64,000 nucleotides of DNA from Marivibrio sp040218065 (GTDB lineage: Bacteria > Pseudomonadota > Alphaproteobacteria > UBA8366 > Aestuariispiraceae): assembly GCF_040218065.1 (NCBI RefSeq), contig NZ_JAVJQE010000005.1, forward strand, positions 372,001 through 436,000. Direction: 5' to 3'. Below are positions 56,549 to 64,000 of the stretch, piece after piece. Position 1 is the stretch's first letter, and each line of letters opens with the position of its first letter. A program made the translations under genes and the position numbers. The notes beneath the pieces are model-generated. The model saw only the letters and a list, made by a program, of their open reading frames with translations, was not told the origin of the DNA and ran no database searches.

Positions 56549-58834
56549 ATGCCCGACACGCCCGCCGCCCCGACCAACGTCTATATCGGCCGTTCCGCCC
56601 CGCGGGTGGAGGATCGCCGGCTGCTGACCGGCGCCGGGCGCTTCGTCGAGGACGTGCGCCCGCCCCGAGCGCTCGGCCCGGCCTTGGCGGCGGTGGTGGT
56701 GCGCAGCCCGGTCGCGCACGGCCGGATAAGCGCGCTCGATCTGGAGGAGGCGCGCGCCGTCGACGGCGTCGTGAAGATCTATTCGGCCGAAGAATTGGCG
56801 GCGCTCGGCGTGCAGGAGATGCCCTGCCTGACCCGGATCGAAAGCGCCGACGGCGCGCCCTTCCATGCGCCGCCGCGCTATCCGCTGGCGCGCGAGACGG
56901 TGCGCTTCGTCGGCGACCCGGTGGCCTTCGTCGTCGCCGAGAGCGAGGCGGCGGCGCAGGAGGCCGCGGAGGCGGTCTTCGTCGACATCGACGATCTCGA
57001 TCCCGTCGTCGATCCGAAGGCGTCGGAGGAGATCGGCTACGTCTGGGAGGACGGCGACCGCGCCGCCACGGACGCCGCCTTTCAGCAGGCCGCCCAGGTC
57101 GTCAGCCTGTCGGACGTCGTCAACAACCGCGTCGTGATCACGCCGATTGAGACGCGCTCCGCGCTCGCCTGGGTCGATCCGGCGGACGGGGGCGCCGTTC
57201 TGACGACGCAGACCCAAGGCGTGCATTTCGTGCGCCGTACGGTGGCCGGAACGCTCGGCCTGCCGGAGGACGGTTTGCGGGTCGTGACCCAGGACGTGGG
57301 CGGCAGTTTCGGCATGAAGTTGATGAACTATCCGGAGCAGACGCTGGTCGTGGCGGCGGCCCGCGATCTGGGACGCCCGGTGCGCTGGGTCTCCGGTCGG
57401 ACGGAGGCGTTCCTGACCGACGCCCACGGCCGAGACCAGATCAGCGACGCGGAGCTGGCGCTGGACGCGCAGGGAAAGATCCTGGCCCTGCGCTGCCGGA
57501 CGCTGGGCAATATCGGGGCCTACGCCTCCGCGCTCGGCCCCGGCGTGTTGTCCAAAGGGTTCGCCAAGACGCTCGGCCATTGCTACCGCGTGCCGGCGCT
57601 GCATCTCACCGCCACGGGCGTCTACACCAACACCGCCCCGACCGACGCCTATCGCGGCGCCGGCAAGCCGGAGAGCGAATATCTGGTGGAGCGTCTGGTC
57701 GAGGCCGCCGCCCGACGGCGCGGCGAAGATCCGGTTTCGTTCCGCCGCCGCAATCTGGTGACCGCCGACGAGCATCCCTACAAGGCCGCCAACGGCTTCA
57801 CTTACGACAGCGCCGACTTCCCCGCCGTGATGGAGAAGGCGGTGGAGGTCTCCGACCGCGCCGGCTTCGCCGCGCGGCGCGCCGAGAGCGAGGCGCGGGG
57901 CCTCATGCGCGGATGGGGGATCGGCCTCTATCTGCACCTGACCGGCGGCGATCCGGCGGAGACCAGCGAGGTCATCCTGGAGGCCGACGGGACCGTCACC
58001 GTACTGACCGGCGTCCAGGCGTCGGGTCAGGGTCACGAAACCGCCTTCGCCCAGCTGGTCGCCGGGCGCCTTGAGATCGGGATCGAGCGGGTGCGGGTGG
58101 TCGAAGGCGACAGCGCCCGGATCGCGCGGGGCGGCGGCACCGGCGGCTCCTCCAGCCTGCCGATCGCGGCGACGACGATCGCGCGGGCGACTGAGTCGAT
58201 GCTGGACGCCGCGCGCGAGCTGGCGGCGGAGGCGTTGGAGGCCGCGGCCGGCGACCTGGAGTACGGCGCCGGCCGCTTCACGATCAAGGGCACCGACCGC
58301 ACGATCGATCTGGCCCAACTGGCCGCGCAGCTGCCGGAGGAGAAGGCGGGTCAATGCGCCGGGCTCGCCGACGCGGAGGGCGAATTCCAGACGGTCCCGC
58401 ACGGCGCCTATGTCGCGGAGGTCGATCTCGACCCGGAAACCGGCGTCGTGACGCTCGACCGGCTGGTCTGCGTCGATGATCTTGGCGTGCGCCTCAACCC
58501 GATGATCGCGGAGGGCCAACTGCACGGCGGCCTCGCCCAGGGGATCGGCCAGGCGTTGTGCGAGCGCACGGTCTACGATCCCGACAGCGGCCAGATGCTG
58601 AGCGCCAGCCTGATGGATTATTGCCTGCCGCGCGCCGACGATCTGCCGGCCTTTGAGATGCATGCGGCCGACATTCCGACCGCGGCCAATCCGCTCGGCA
58701 TGAAGGGCGCGGGCGAGGTGGGGTGCATCGGCGTCCCGGCCGCGGTGATCAACGCGGTGTGCGACGCCCTCGACGTCGAACACCTCGACATGCCGGCGAC
58801 GCCGGAGCGGGTGTGGCGGGCGCTGCGGGACTAG
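56549..58834 (+). CDS. CoxL-type molybdenum hydroxylase large subunit
   Basis: A 761-residue xanthine-dehydrogenase-family molybdopterin subunit. The N-terminal part (RRLLTGAGRFVEDV, RSPVAHGRISALDLEEAR) and the cofactor motifs DVGGSFGMK, TDAYRGAGKPESEYLVERL, GTGGSSSLPIAATTI and GMKGAGEVGCIG, whose Glu is the base, are all present. The active loop reads AYRGAGK, as in form II CoxL homologues, not AYRCSFR of true CO dehydrogenase. No FAD or [2Fe-2S] subunit gene is adjacent, so it is an orphan; it may work with subunits encoded elsewhere. Substrate unknown. Confidence 0.9.
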   Translation: MPDTPAAPTNVYIGRSAPRVEDRRLLTGAGRFVEDVRPPRALGPALAAVVVRSPVAHGRISALDLEEARAVDGVVKIYSAEELAALGVQEMPCLTRIESADGAPFHAPPRYPLARETVRFVGDPVAFVVAESEAAAQEAAEAVFVDIDDLDPVVDPKASEEIGYVWEDGDRAATDAAFQQAAQVVSLSDVVNNRVVITPIETRSALAWVDPADGGAVLTTQTQGVHFVRRTVAGTLGLPEDGLRVVTQDVGGSFGMKLMNYPEQTLVVAAARDLGRPVRWVSGRTEAFLTDAHGRDQISDAELALDAQGKILALRCRTLGNIGAYASALGPGVLSKGFAKTLGHCYRVPALHLTATGVYTNTAPTDAYRGAGKPESEYLVERLVEAAARRRGEDPVSFRRRNLVTADEHPYKAANGFTYDSADFPAVMEKAVEVSDRAGFAARRAESEARGLMRGWGIGLYLHLTGGDPAETSEVILEADGTVTVLTGVQASGQGHETAFAQLVAGRLEIGIERVRVVEGDSARIARGGGTGGSSSLPIAATTIARATESMLDAARELAAEALEAAAGDLEYGAGRFTIKGTDRTIDLAQLAAQLPEEKAGQCAGLADAEGEFQTVPHGAYVAEVDLDPETGVVTLDRLVCVDDLGVRLNPMIAEGQLHGGLAQGIGQALCERTVYDPDSGQMLSASLMDYCLPRADDLPAFEMHAADIPTAANPLGMKGAGEVGCIGVPAAVINAVCDALDVEHLDMPATPERVWRALRD

Positions 58835-58937
58835 CCGGAAAGACGGGAAGAAGGACGGGAGGGCGGTCCGACCGCGGGGGCTTCTCGCGTCCGGGATCGA
58901 CGCGGGATCAATGCGGCGGGACCGGCCCTCCCTCTCA

Positions 58938-58983
58938 GGGCGCCGCCGCCCGCCGGACAGGCGGTTGGGTTCCGGCGGCGCCC
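58938..58983. terminator. Nested hairpin between convergent genes
   Basis: GGGCGCCGCCG pairs with CGGCGGCGCCC, 11 bp perfect. Inside the 24-base loop CCGCC/GGCGG forms a second stem. It lies between the CoxL-type and permease genes and could end both transcripts, though without a U-run. Confidence 0.55.
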
Positions 58984-58996
58984 CGATTCGCAGCGC

Positions 58997-60094
58997 TCAC
59001 AGGCTCCCGGCGCCCGTTCCCCACAGGGCGTAGAGCAGCCCGACCCCGACCGAGCCGACCGCGGCGACCGCCAGATAGGTCAGGAACACCGGCCAGCGCA
59101 CCAGCGCGTGCACCGCGATCGCCGCCGGCACGGAGGTGATTCCGCCCGCCACCATGAAGCTGAGCGCGGCGCCCGGCGTCAGGCCCACATCCATCAGCCC
59201 GCGCACCAGCGGAATCGCGGCGTAGCCGTTCAGATAGCTCGGCACGCCGACGGCCGCCGCCGCCGGGATCGACCACAGGCCGAGATCGGCGAGACCCGCC
59301 GCCACACGGTCCATCGGGATGGTGCGCAGCATGATCGCCTCCAACAGGAAGGCCAGCGTCAGCCACTTGGCCAGGAAAAGGCCCGCGCGCGCGGCTTCCT
59401 GGGCGAACAGCCGGCGCCGCGGCCCCTCGCGCCAGAAAGCCCAGACGGGCCGGGCGTCAGGGTCGATCGCGCTTTTGACGCCGCAACCGGTCGCGCAGCC
59501 GCCCAGCGCCGCTCCCTTCAGCACATCGCCGAAGCCGCCGGCGCGGTCGACCAGCATCACCGTCGCCCCGCCCAGCAGGCCCAGCGCGACGGCCGAGAGC
59601 GTCTTCGCCAAGGTGATCTCGGCGCCGAGAACGCCCCAGCTCAGCACCATCATTTCCGGATCGATGACGGGCGAGGCGAGCCAGAACGCCATCACCGGCG
59701 CCAGCGGCACGCCGGCGGCCAGCAGGGCGGCGATCAAAGGCACCACGCCGCAACTGCAAAAGGGCGACAGGGCCCCGAACAGCGCCGCGGTCACGACGGC
59801 GATGTGCGTCTTTCCGGCCAAGGCCCGGCCGATCAGCCGGTCTGCGCCGCTGGCCTTCACCCCCGCGGCGATCAAGACGGAGGCGGCGATAAACGGGGCG
59901 GTGTCAATCAGGCTTTGCAGCGTCGCCCCGAGCAACGGGCCGAGGGCCGTCGGCTGGATCAACGCCGCCGCCGTGGCGATCAGCGCGAGCGCGATGACGA
60001 CCCGGTCGCGCGTAACGGCGCGTGCGGCGCGAAAGCCTATATTTCTAGAAATTTCAAACTTAGAGGGGTGAGAGAGGGTCGATCGATCGCTCAT
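58997..60094 (-). CDS. Permease of the UPF0718/ArsP-like family
   Basis: A 365-residue inner-membrane permease with about nine hydrophobic segments in two similar halves. GALSPFCSCGVVPLIAALLAAGVPLAPVMAFWLASPVIDPEM is the family signature, including the Cys pair. A long cytoplasmic loop with GGCATGCGVKSAIDPDARPVWAFW, carrying Cys, separates the halves. Homologues export trivalent organoarsenicals (ArsP) or have been linked to metal efflux. It starts 26 bp after the arsR-type gene and is its likely target. An ATTTCTAGAAAT palindrome lies inside its coding start. Confidence 0.87.
   Translation of the reverse strand: MSDRSTLSHPSKFEISRNIGFRAARAVTRDRVVIALALIATAAALIQPTALGPLLGATLQSLIDTAPFIAASVLIAAGVKASGADRLIGRALAGKTHIAVVTAALFGALSPFCSCGVVPLIAALLAAGVPLAPVMAFWLASPVIDPEMMVLSWGVLGAEITLAKTLSAVALGLLGGATVMLVDRAGGFGDVLKGAALGGCATGCGVKSAIDPDARPVWAFWREGPRRRLFAQEAARAGLFLAKWLTLAFLLEAIMLRTIPMDRVAAGLADLGLWSIPAAAAVGVPSYLNGYAAIPLVRGLMDVGLTPGAALSFMVAGGITSVPAAIAVHALVRWPVFLTYLAVAAVGSVGVGLLYALWGTGAGSL
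60041..60052. promoter_or_regulatory. ATTTCTAGAAAT palindrome inside the permease start
   Basis: A perfect 12-bp palindrome made of the same half-site (ATTTCTA) as the repeat at 60503-60522, with the halves overlapping. It lies 43-54 bases inside the permease coding sequence, so it may be a secondary regulator-binding site. Confidence 0.45.
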
Positions 60095-60120
60095 CGTCTA
60101 GCGCTCCTGAAGGGGCGGCG

Positions 60121-60462
60121 TCAGGCCGGGGTTTTGTGGGCGGGCGCGGCGCGGCGGGGCGCGGCGCCTGGCGCGTCTGCGCAGCATTCCCGCGTCAGGA
60201 AGCCCAGCACATGATCCATCGTCATATAACAGGCGACGCAGTTGTGCGTCGTTCCTTCCCGCCGACGCGCCACCAGCCCCACCAGTTCCAAATGCTTGAG
60301 GTGATGAGACAGGGTGGAGGCGGGAACCTCCAGCGCCTTTTGGATATGGCCCACCGGTTTGCCCGCGTCGCCTGCGCGAACCAGCAAGCGATAGATCGCA
60401 AGGCGCGTTGGGTTGCCCAACGCTTCGAGACAGGCTGCGGTTCGTTCCAGCTCTTCGCTCAT
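60121..60462 (-). CDS. ArsR-family metalloregulator
   Basis: A 113-residue winged-helix repressor. The core is LEALGNPTRLAIYRLLVRAGDAGKPVGHIQKALEVPASTLSHHLKHLELVGLVARRREGTTHNCVACY. Cys75 and Cys78 (NCVAC) and Cys93-Cys94 (RECC) in the C-terminal half, with Cys11, are candidate metal(loid) ligands, unlike the classic ELCVCDL site of ArsR. The start MSEELERTAACLEAL at 60462 is chosen because the upstream frame is low-complexity. It is the first gene of an operon with the permease. Confidence 0.87.
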   Translation of the reverse strand: MSEELERTAACLEALGNPTRLAIYRLLVRAGDAGKPVGHIQKALEVPASTLSHHLKHLELVGLVARRREGTTHNCVACYMTMDHVLGFLTRECCADAPGAAPRRAAPAHKTPA

Positions 60463-60502
60463 GGCGTTACGGTGCGGGCGATCTGCGGTTTTGTCAATCG
60501 GT

Positions 60503-60522
60503 ATTTCTAAGAATATAGAAAT
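60503..60522. promoter_or_regulatory. ArsR-family operator upstream of arsR-type gene
   Basis: ATTTCTA-N6-TAGAAAT, perfect 7-bp arms, 40 bp before the regulator start and between the divergent regulator and DUF1289 genes. Half-site matches that in the palindrome at 60041-60052. Position and symmetry fit autoregulation. Confidence 0.65.
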
Positions 60523-60609
60523 TGCTGCGCGGCGCCTGCGCCGCCGACCCTTGCGGCGGCTTGCAAACCGCTCTAGATCGAAGGAGCCGTTTCCAAAAAA
60601 GGTGCGCTG

Positions 60610-60840
60610 ATGAGCCGCTTGCCGCCAGACATTCCGTCGCCCTGCATCGGGGTGTGCGCGCTCGACCCGGGCACCGGCCAATGCCTCGGGTGTCTGCGCA
60701 CCGCGCGCGAGATCCAAGACTGGCCCCGCGCGGACAATCAGCGCAAGTACGAGATGTTGCAGGATCTCAAGGCGCGCCGCATCGCGGCCGGCCGAGTGAG
60801 CGAGGCGGACTTGCGCCCGCGCCGGCGGCGCGCGCGCTGA
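60610..60840 (+). CDS. DUF1289 domain protein
   Basis: A 76-residue protein with four Cys: PSPCIGVCALDPGTGQCLGCLRTAREIQDWPRA, the DUF1289 pattern CxGVC-x8-CxGC with the RTxxEIxxW tail. Probably a small zinc- or iron-sulfur-binding protein; function unknown. Common in Alphaproteobacteria. It converges on the DMT transporter gene, 7 bp apart. Confidence 0.9.
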   Translation: MSRLPPDIPSPCIGVCALDPGTGQCLGCLRTAREIQDWPRADNQRKYEMLQDLKARRIAAGRVSEADLRPRRRRAR

Positions 60841-60847
60841 GCCGGCG

Positions 60848-61801
60848 CTAGGCGCGTCCGCGCAGGCGCGGCAGGCGCAAGCGGCGGCGTTGCGCGACCC
60901 GACGCTCGCGGTAGAGCATGTAGAGCCCGGCCCCGACGATGATCGCGGCGCCGATCCAGGTTCGGGCGCTCGGGACCTCCTGCCAGACGATGTAGCCGAT
61001 CAGGCTCGACCAGATCAAAGCGCCGTATTCCAACGGCGCGACCTGCGAGACCTCCGCGTGGCGGAACGCCAGCGTCATGGCGTATTGCGCGACGGCCCCG
61101 AACACGCCGACGCCGATCATCAGCCACAGATCGACGCCCACGGGCGCCTCCCACCCCTCCAACAGCACCCAGACCAGACCGACCGCCGTGCCGGTGACGG
61201 TGAAATAGAAGGTGATCGTGGACGCCGGCTCGGTGGCGGAAAGCTTGCGGATCACGATCATCGCCAAGGCCATCAACGCCGCCGCCGCCAGGGCCGCCCA
61301 AGCCCCGGCCGAAAAGACGCCCCCGCCGGGATTGACGATCACAAGCACGCCGACGAAGCCGAGACCGACCGCCGTCCATCGTCTGGGGCCGACCGGCTCC
61401 TTCAAGAGCGGCACGGCCAATGCGGTCATGAAGATGGGGGCGGCGAACAGTATCGCGATCGCGTCCGCGAGCCGCATCTGGCTGAAAGCCCAGAAGGCGC
61501 ACGCCATGGCGCCGAGACCCACGGCCGCCCGCACCATGTGGACCTTGAGCCGACGGGTCTTGAGGCTGGCGAGGCCGCCTGCGCGGTAGACGAAGATCAT
61601 CACGACCGGCAAGGCGATCGCGCAGCGGAAGAAAACGATGTGACTGGTCGGATAACGGTCGCCCAGCCATTTCACCGTCGCGTCCATCACCGCAAAAAGC
61701 AGAACGCTCGCCATCATCATCAGCACCCCGAAGCGGGCGTCGCGGGCGCTGTCGGCGGCTGTCGGGGCCGCGGGGTCGGCGGCGTCATGGGGCTGCGGCA
61801 T
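60848..61801 (-). CDS. DMT-family (EamA) transporter
   Basis: A 317-residue inner-membrane protein with about ten hydrophobic segments, formed by two EamA repeats. Typical segments are FRCAIALPVVMIFVY and LRLADAIAILFAAPIFMTALAVPLLKEPVGPRRWTAVGLGFVGVLVIVNPGG in the first repeat and HAEVSQVAPLEYGALIWSSLIGYIVWQEVPSARTWIGAAIIVGAGLYMLYRERR in the second. Exports or imports metabolites; substrate unknown. Confidence 0.9.
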   Translation of the reverse strand: MPQPHDAADPAAPTAADSARDARFGVLMMMASVLLFAVMDATVKWLGDRYPTSHIVFFRCAIALPVVMIFVYRAGGLASLKTRRLKVHMVRAAVGLGAMACAFWAFSQMRLADAIAILFAAPIFMTALAVPLLKEPVGPRRWTAVGLGFVGVLVIVNPGGGVFSAGAWAALAAAALMALAMIVIRKLSATEPASTITFYFTVTGTAVGLVWVLLEGWEAPVGVDLWLMIGVGVFGAVAQYAMTLAFRHAEVSQVAPLEYGALIWSSLIGYIVWQEVPSARTWIGAAIIVGAGLYMLYRERRVAQRRRLRLPRLRGRA

Positions 61802-61908
61802 CGGATCCGGGGCGCTTGTGTGAGACCGCGTGAAGCGGCGCTCTCGTTCCTACGCCTCTCCGCCCGATTTGGCGAGACCCGGGTCGCCCCGGCCGGGGCC
61901 GGCGCGCC

Positions 61909-63504
61909 TTATGCGCGCGGCGCCGCCGGCGGAGTGCGCGGCAGATGGACGCTGACGGTGGTGCCGCGGCCGAGTTCGCTCTCGATGTGCAGGTCGCCGC
62001 CCAGCCGCTCGGCGAGCATGCGGCTGACGGCCAGACCGAGGCCGGACCCCTCGCGCTTTCGCACCTGGGGATCGCGCGCCCGGGTGAAGGGATCCGTCAC
62101 CAGAGGGAGTTCGGCCCGGTCGATGCCGATGCCCCGGTCGACCACCTTGACGACCACGCGTTCCCCGTCCGACGAGGGATGCGCTGCGATTCGCACGGTC
62201 TGTGGGCCGTCGCTGAACTTGACCGCGTTGCTGACGAGATTGAGCAGGATCTGGCGCAGCGCGCGTCGATCCGAGTCGATCTCGTGCACGGCCGCATCGA
62301 CGGCGACGGCGATCGGGCCGTCTTCGTCGCTCGCGCCGCGTCCGACGGCGAGCGTCGCGCACTCCCGAACCAGCGCCTGCAGATCGACCGGCGCCGTCGC
62401 GATCTCGTAGGCGCCCGTTTCGATCCGCGACAGGTCGAGCAGGTCGTGAATGATCTCCAGCAAATGGCGCCCGCTCGCGTTGATATGCTCGACATAATGT
62501 TCGTAGCGCTCGTTGCCCAAAGGCCCGAACACCTCTTCACCGATGATCTCCGAGAAGCCGATGATCGCGTTCAACGGCGTGCGCAGTTCGTGACTCATGC
62601 TGGCGAGGAAGAAGCTTTTCGCCTGGTTGGCCTGCTCCGCCTGGTTCTTGGCTTCCAGGATCATCTGCTCGGCGCGCTTGCGCTCGTTGATGTCGTAGAG
62701 GATCAGCACGCCGCCGCCGTCAGGCAGCCGCTCCTCCATCGCCATCGACCAGCCGCCGTCCGCGCGCCGCACCTCGACCGGCCCGTCGGGCGCGCGATGC
62801 CGCTCAAGCCGCCAGGCGATATACTCTCGTTTGCTCATGCCGCGATGGGGCAGCACCACACCGCTTTCGACCGCTTCGCGAAGAATGCGCTCGAACGTGG
62901 CGCCCGGTTGCGAGGCCGTCGGAAAATCGGCGTAGAGCCGCTGGAAGCTGCGATTGGCCAGCACCAGCCGATCGTCGCGGTCGAACAGGGCGAACGGCTC
63001 GCTCAGGCTGTCGATCGCCGCCGCCAGCAGACGCTGGGCGTGATCGGCCGCCTCCCGGGCGCGGAGTTCGGCGGTGACGTCCTGCCCAACCCCTCGATAG
63101 CCGAGGAACCGGCCGGTCTCGTCAAAGCGCGGCAGACCGATGATGCGGCACCAGCGGCTTTCGCCGGCGGCGTTGATCAGATGGTAGGTGAAGCCGCGGA
63201 TCGGGCGGCGCGCCGCCAGATCCTCGCGATGACGGGCGGCGACCTCCGCGGCCACCTGCTCGTCTAGCATCTCAAGGCGCGAGCGGCCGATATAGCGCGC
63301 AGGCTCGAGCCCCGCGACGGTCTCGAGGTTCGCGGAGAGATAGGTGAAGCGATGCTCGGAGTCCGTCTCCCACCGCCAGTCGTAGGCCGCCTCGATCAGC
63401 TCTTCGAACAGCGATTCCGTATGCGACAGGCGCGCGCGCAGAGAGCGGTTCTCCGCCGCCAGCGTATCTGCGGCGTCGAAATCGTCTTCGTGCTGAGCCG
63501 CCAT
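61909..63504 (-). CDS. PAS-domain sensor histidine kinase
   Basis: A 531-residue soluble kinase. An N-terminal coil is followed by a PAS domain (residues about 32-145, LIEAAYDWRWETDSEHRFTYLSANLETVAGLEPARYIGR with PAC region), a second PAS-like domain (about 160-275, SLSEPFALFDRDDRLVLANRSFQRLY), then HisKA with His305 in SMSHELRTPLN, and an ATPase domain with LVSNAVKFS, VVDRGIGID and GSGLGLAVS. No response regulator is adjacent. It is not obviously tied to its neighbours. Confidence 0.92.
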   Translation of the reverse strand: MAAQHEDDFDAADTLAAENRSLRARLSHTESLFEELIEAAYDWRWETDSEHRFTYLSANLETVAGLEPARYIGRSRLEMLDEQVAAEVAARHREDLAARRPIRGFTYHLINAAGESRWCRIIGLPRFDETGRFLGYRGVGQDVTAELRAREAADHAQRLLAAAIDSLSEPFALFDRDDRLVLANRSFQRLYADFPTASQPGATFERILREAVESGVVLPHRGMSKREYIAWRLERHRAPDGPVEVRRADGGWSMAMEERLPDGGGVLILYDINERKRAEQMILEAKNQAEQANQAKSFFLASMSHELRTPLNAIIGFSEIIGEEVFGPLGNERYEHYVEHINASGRHLLEIIHDLLDLSRIETGAYEIATAPVDLQALVRECATLAVGRGASDEDGPIAVAVDAAVHEIDSDRRALRQILLNLVSNAVKFSDGPQTVRIAAHPSSDGERVVVKVVDRGIGIDRAELPLVTDPFTRARDPQVRKREGSGLGLAVSRMLAERLGGDLHIESELGRGTTVSVHLPRTPPAAPRA

Positions 63505-63586
63505 CGGATCGACGTTCCCCTCACAAGTGTCGCCACCATAGTACGCATACTTTCGGGGGAATTCGTTAATCCTTTGCGAACAACTT

Positions 63587-63618
63587 GCGGGTCGACGGCG
63601 TCGGGCGCGCCGACCCGC
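63587..63618 (-). terminator. Hairpin downstream of the M24 peptidase gene
   Basis: GCGGGTCGACG and CGCCGACCCGC pair at 10 of 11 positions around a ten-base loop, six bases after the peptidase stop. No U-run follows on that strand. Confidence 0.45.
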
Positions 63619-63624
63619 CTCCCC

Positions 63625-64000
63625 TTAGTCTTTGACGAAAAGGTCCCGGGGCACGTTCGCCAAGCACTCGCAACCGGTCTCCGTGACCCGAATCGCCTCG
63701 GAGATTTCGACGCCCCAGGTGTCGTACCAGATGCCGGGCATGACGTGGATGGTCATGTTCGGTTGCAGCACCGTGCGGTCGCCCGTGCGCAGACTCAGCG
63801 TATGCTCGCCCCAATCCGGCGGGAAGGCGCAGCCGATGGAGTAGCCCATGCGGCTGTCCTTTTCGATGCCGTATTTGGAGACGACGCCTTTCCAGGTCTG
63901 GACCACCTCTTCGCATGTGACTCCGGGTTTGATGAAATCCAGCACCGTCTCCAGCGCCTCCACCGCGCCTTTCGCGCAGTCGGTTATGTAGTCCGGCGGG
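63625..64000 (-). CDS. M24-family peptidase, probable ectoine hydrolase (DoeA/EutD-like), partial
   Basis: Only the C-terminal 124 residues are inside the window; the frame is open at the right edge (upstream residues include YITDCAKGAVEALETVLDFIKPG). The pita-bread fold end is clear: RMGYSIGCAFPPDWGEHTLSLRTGDRTVLQPNMTIHVMPGIWYDTWGVEISEAIRVTETGCECLANVPRDLFVKD. This PDWGEHTxSLR and GVEISEAI pattern is close to ectoine hydrolase DoeA/EutD, which opens the ectoine ring. Another creatinase-type Xaa-Pro peptidase is possible. Metal-site residues upstream are outside the window. Confidence 0.75.
   Translation of the reverse strand, partial: PPDYITDCAKGAVEALETVLDFIKPGVTCEEVVQTWKGVVSKYGIEKDSRMGYSIGCAFPPDWGEHTLSLRTGDRTVLQPNMTIHVMPGIWYDTWGVEISEAIRVTETGCECLANVPRDLFVKD

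Overview
The window is high-GC DNA with densely packed genes and looks like an alphaproteobacterial chromosome. Marker genes are a Usg-family gene, a DUF1289 gene, PAS_5 and MEDS domain proteins, FdhX/DUF3305/DUF3306 next to formate dehydrogenase, a CIRCE-controlled groESL operon and ApaG. A Rhodospirillales-like, aquatic or salt-tolerant heterotroph is the best guess; the partial ectoine-hydrolase-like gene at the right edge fits that. I see no transposase, phage gene, CRISPR array or plasmid function.

Region 1 (1-10150) is a respiratory formate oxidation locus. A tungstate-type permease (tupB) reads left. A plus-strand series reads right: DUF3305, DUF3306, TorD-like chaperone, FdhX, the molybdenum/tungsten catalytic subunit FdhA (catalytic Cys, not Sec), the iron-sulfur subunit FdhB, a small lipoprotein, cytochrome b FdhC, and an exported seven-bladed WD40 propeller fused to cytochrome c. 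Two TGGT-NNN-ACCA palindromes of the FadR/PdhR (GntR-FCD) type mark its promoters; one is centred on the DUF3305 start codon.

Region 2 (10170-19020) holds an AraC regulator divergent from an acetolactate-synthase-like ThDP enzyme, a hotdog thioesterase, and a complete branched-chain-amino-acid-type ABC importer (binding protein, two permeases, two ATPases). The thioesterase-importer gap carries two TGCA-N6-TGCA sites and a perfect 20-bp AT-rich palindrome, so the importer probably serves an organic (perhaps aromatic) acid.

Region 3 (19238-25820) has an unexplained operon (ELM1-like protein, 2-oxoglutarate/Fe oxygenase, 639-residue protein of unknown function), an Lrp regulator, and a MEDS sensor protein paired with a histidine kinase.

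Region 4 (25860-46540) is mostly core metabolism and envelope: greA, carB, pgk, a methyltransferase, a DCC protein, a PAS_5 protein, an ABC exporter, a membrane-anchored hydrolase, argE, trkH, folE, apaG, an OmpA-like lipoprotein and a ynjBCD-type ABC importer.

Region 5 (46925-64000) has a GNAT acetyltransferase, tRNA-Gly(CCC), a Crp/Fnr regulator, usg, groESL with CIRCE plus a second CIRCE-like element, a DNA/RNA endonuclease with a lamin-tail domain, an MscS channel, a TetR regulator beside an AhpD-like protein and an orphan CoxL-type molybdenum hydroxylase, an ArsR-permease pair with visible operators, an EamA transporter, a PAS histidine kinase, and a truncated M24 peptidase/ectoine hydrolase gene running off the right end.
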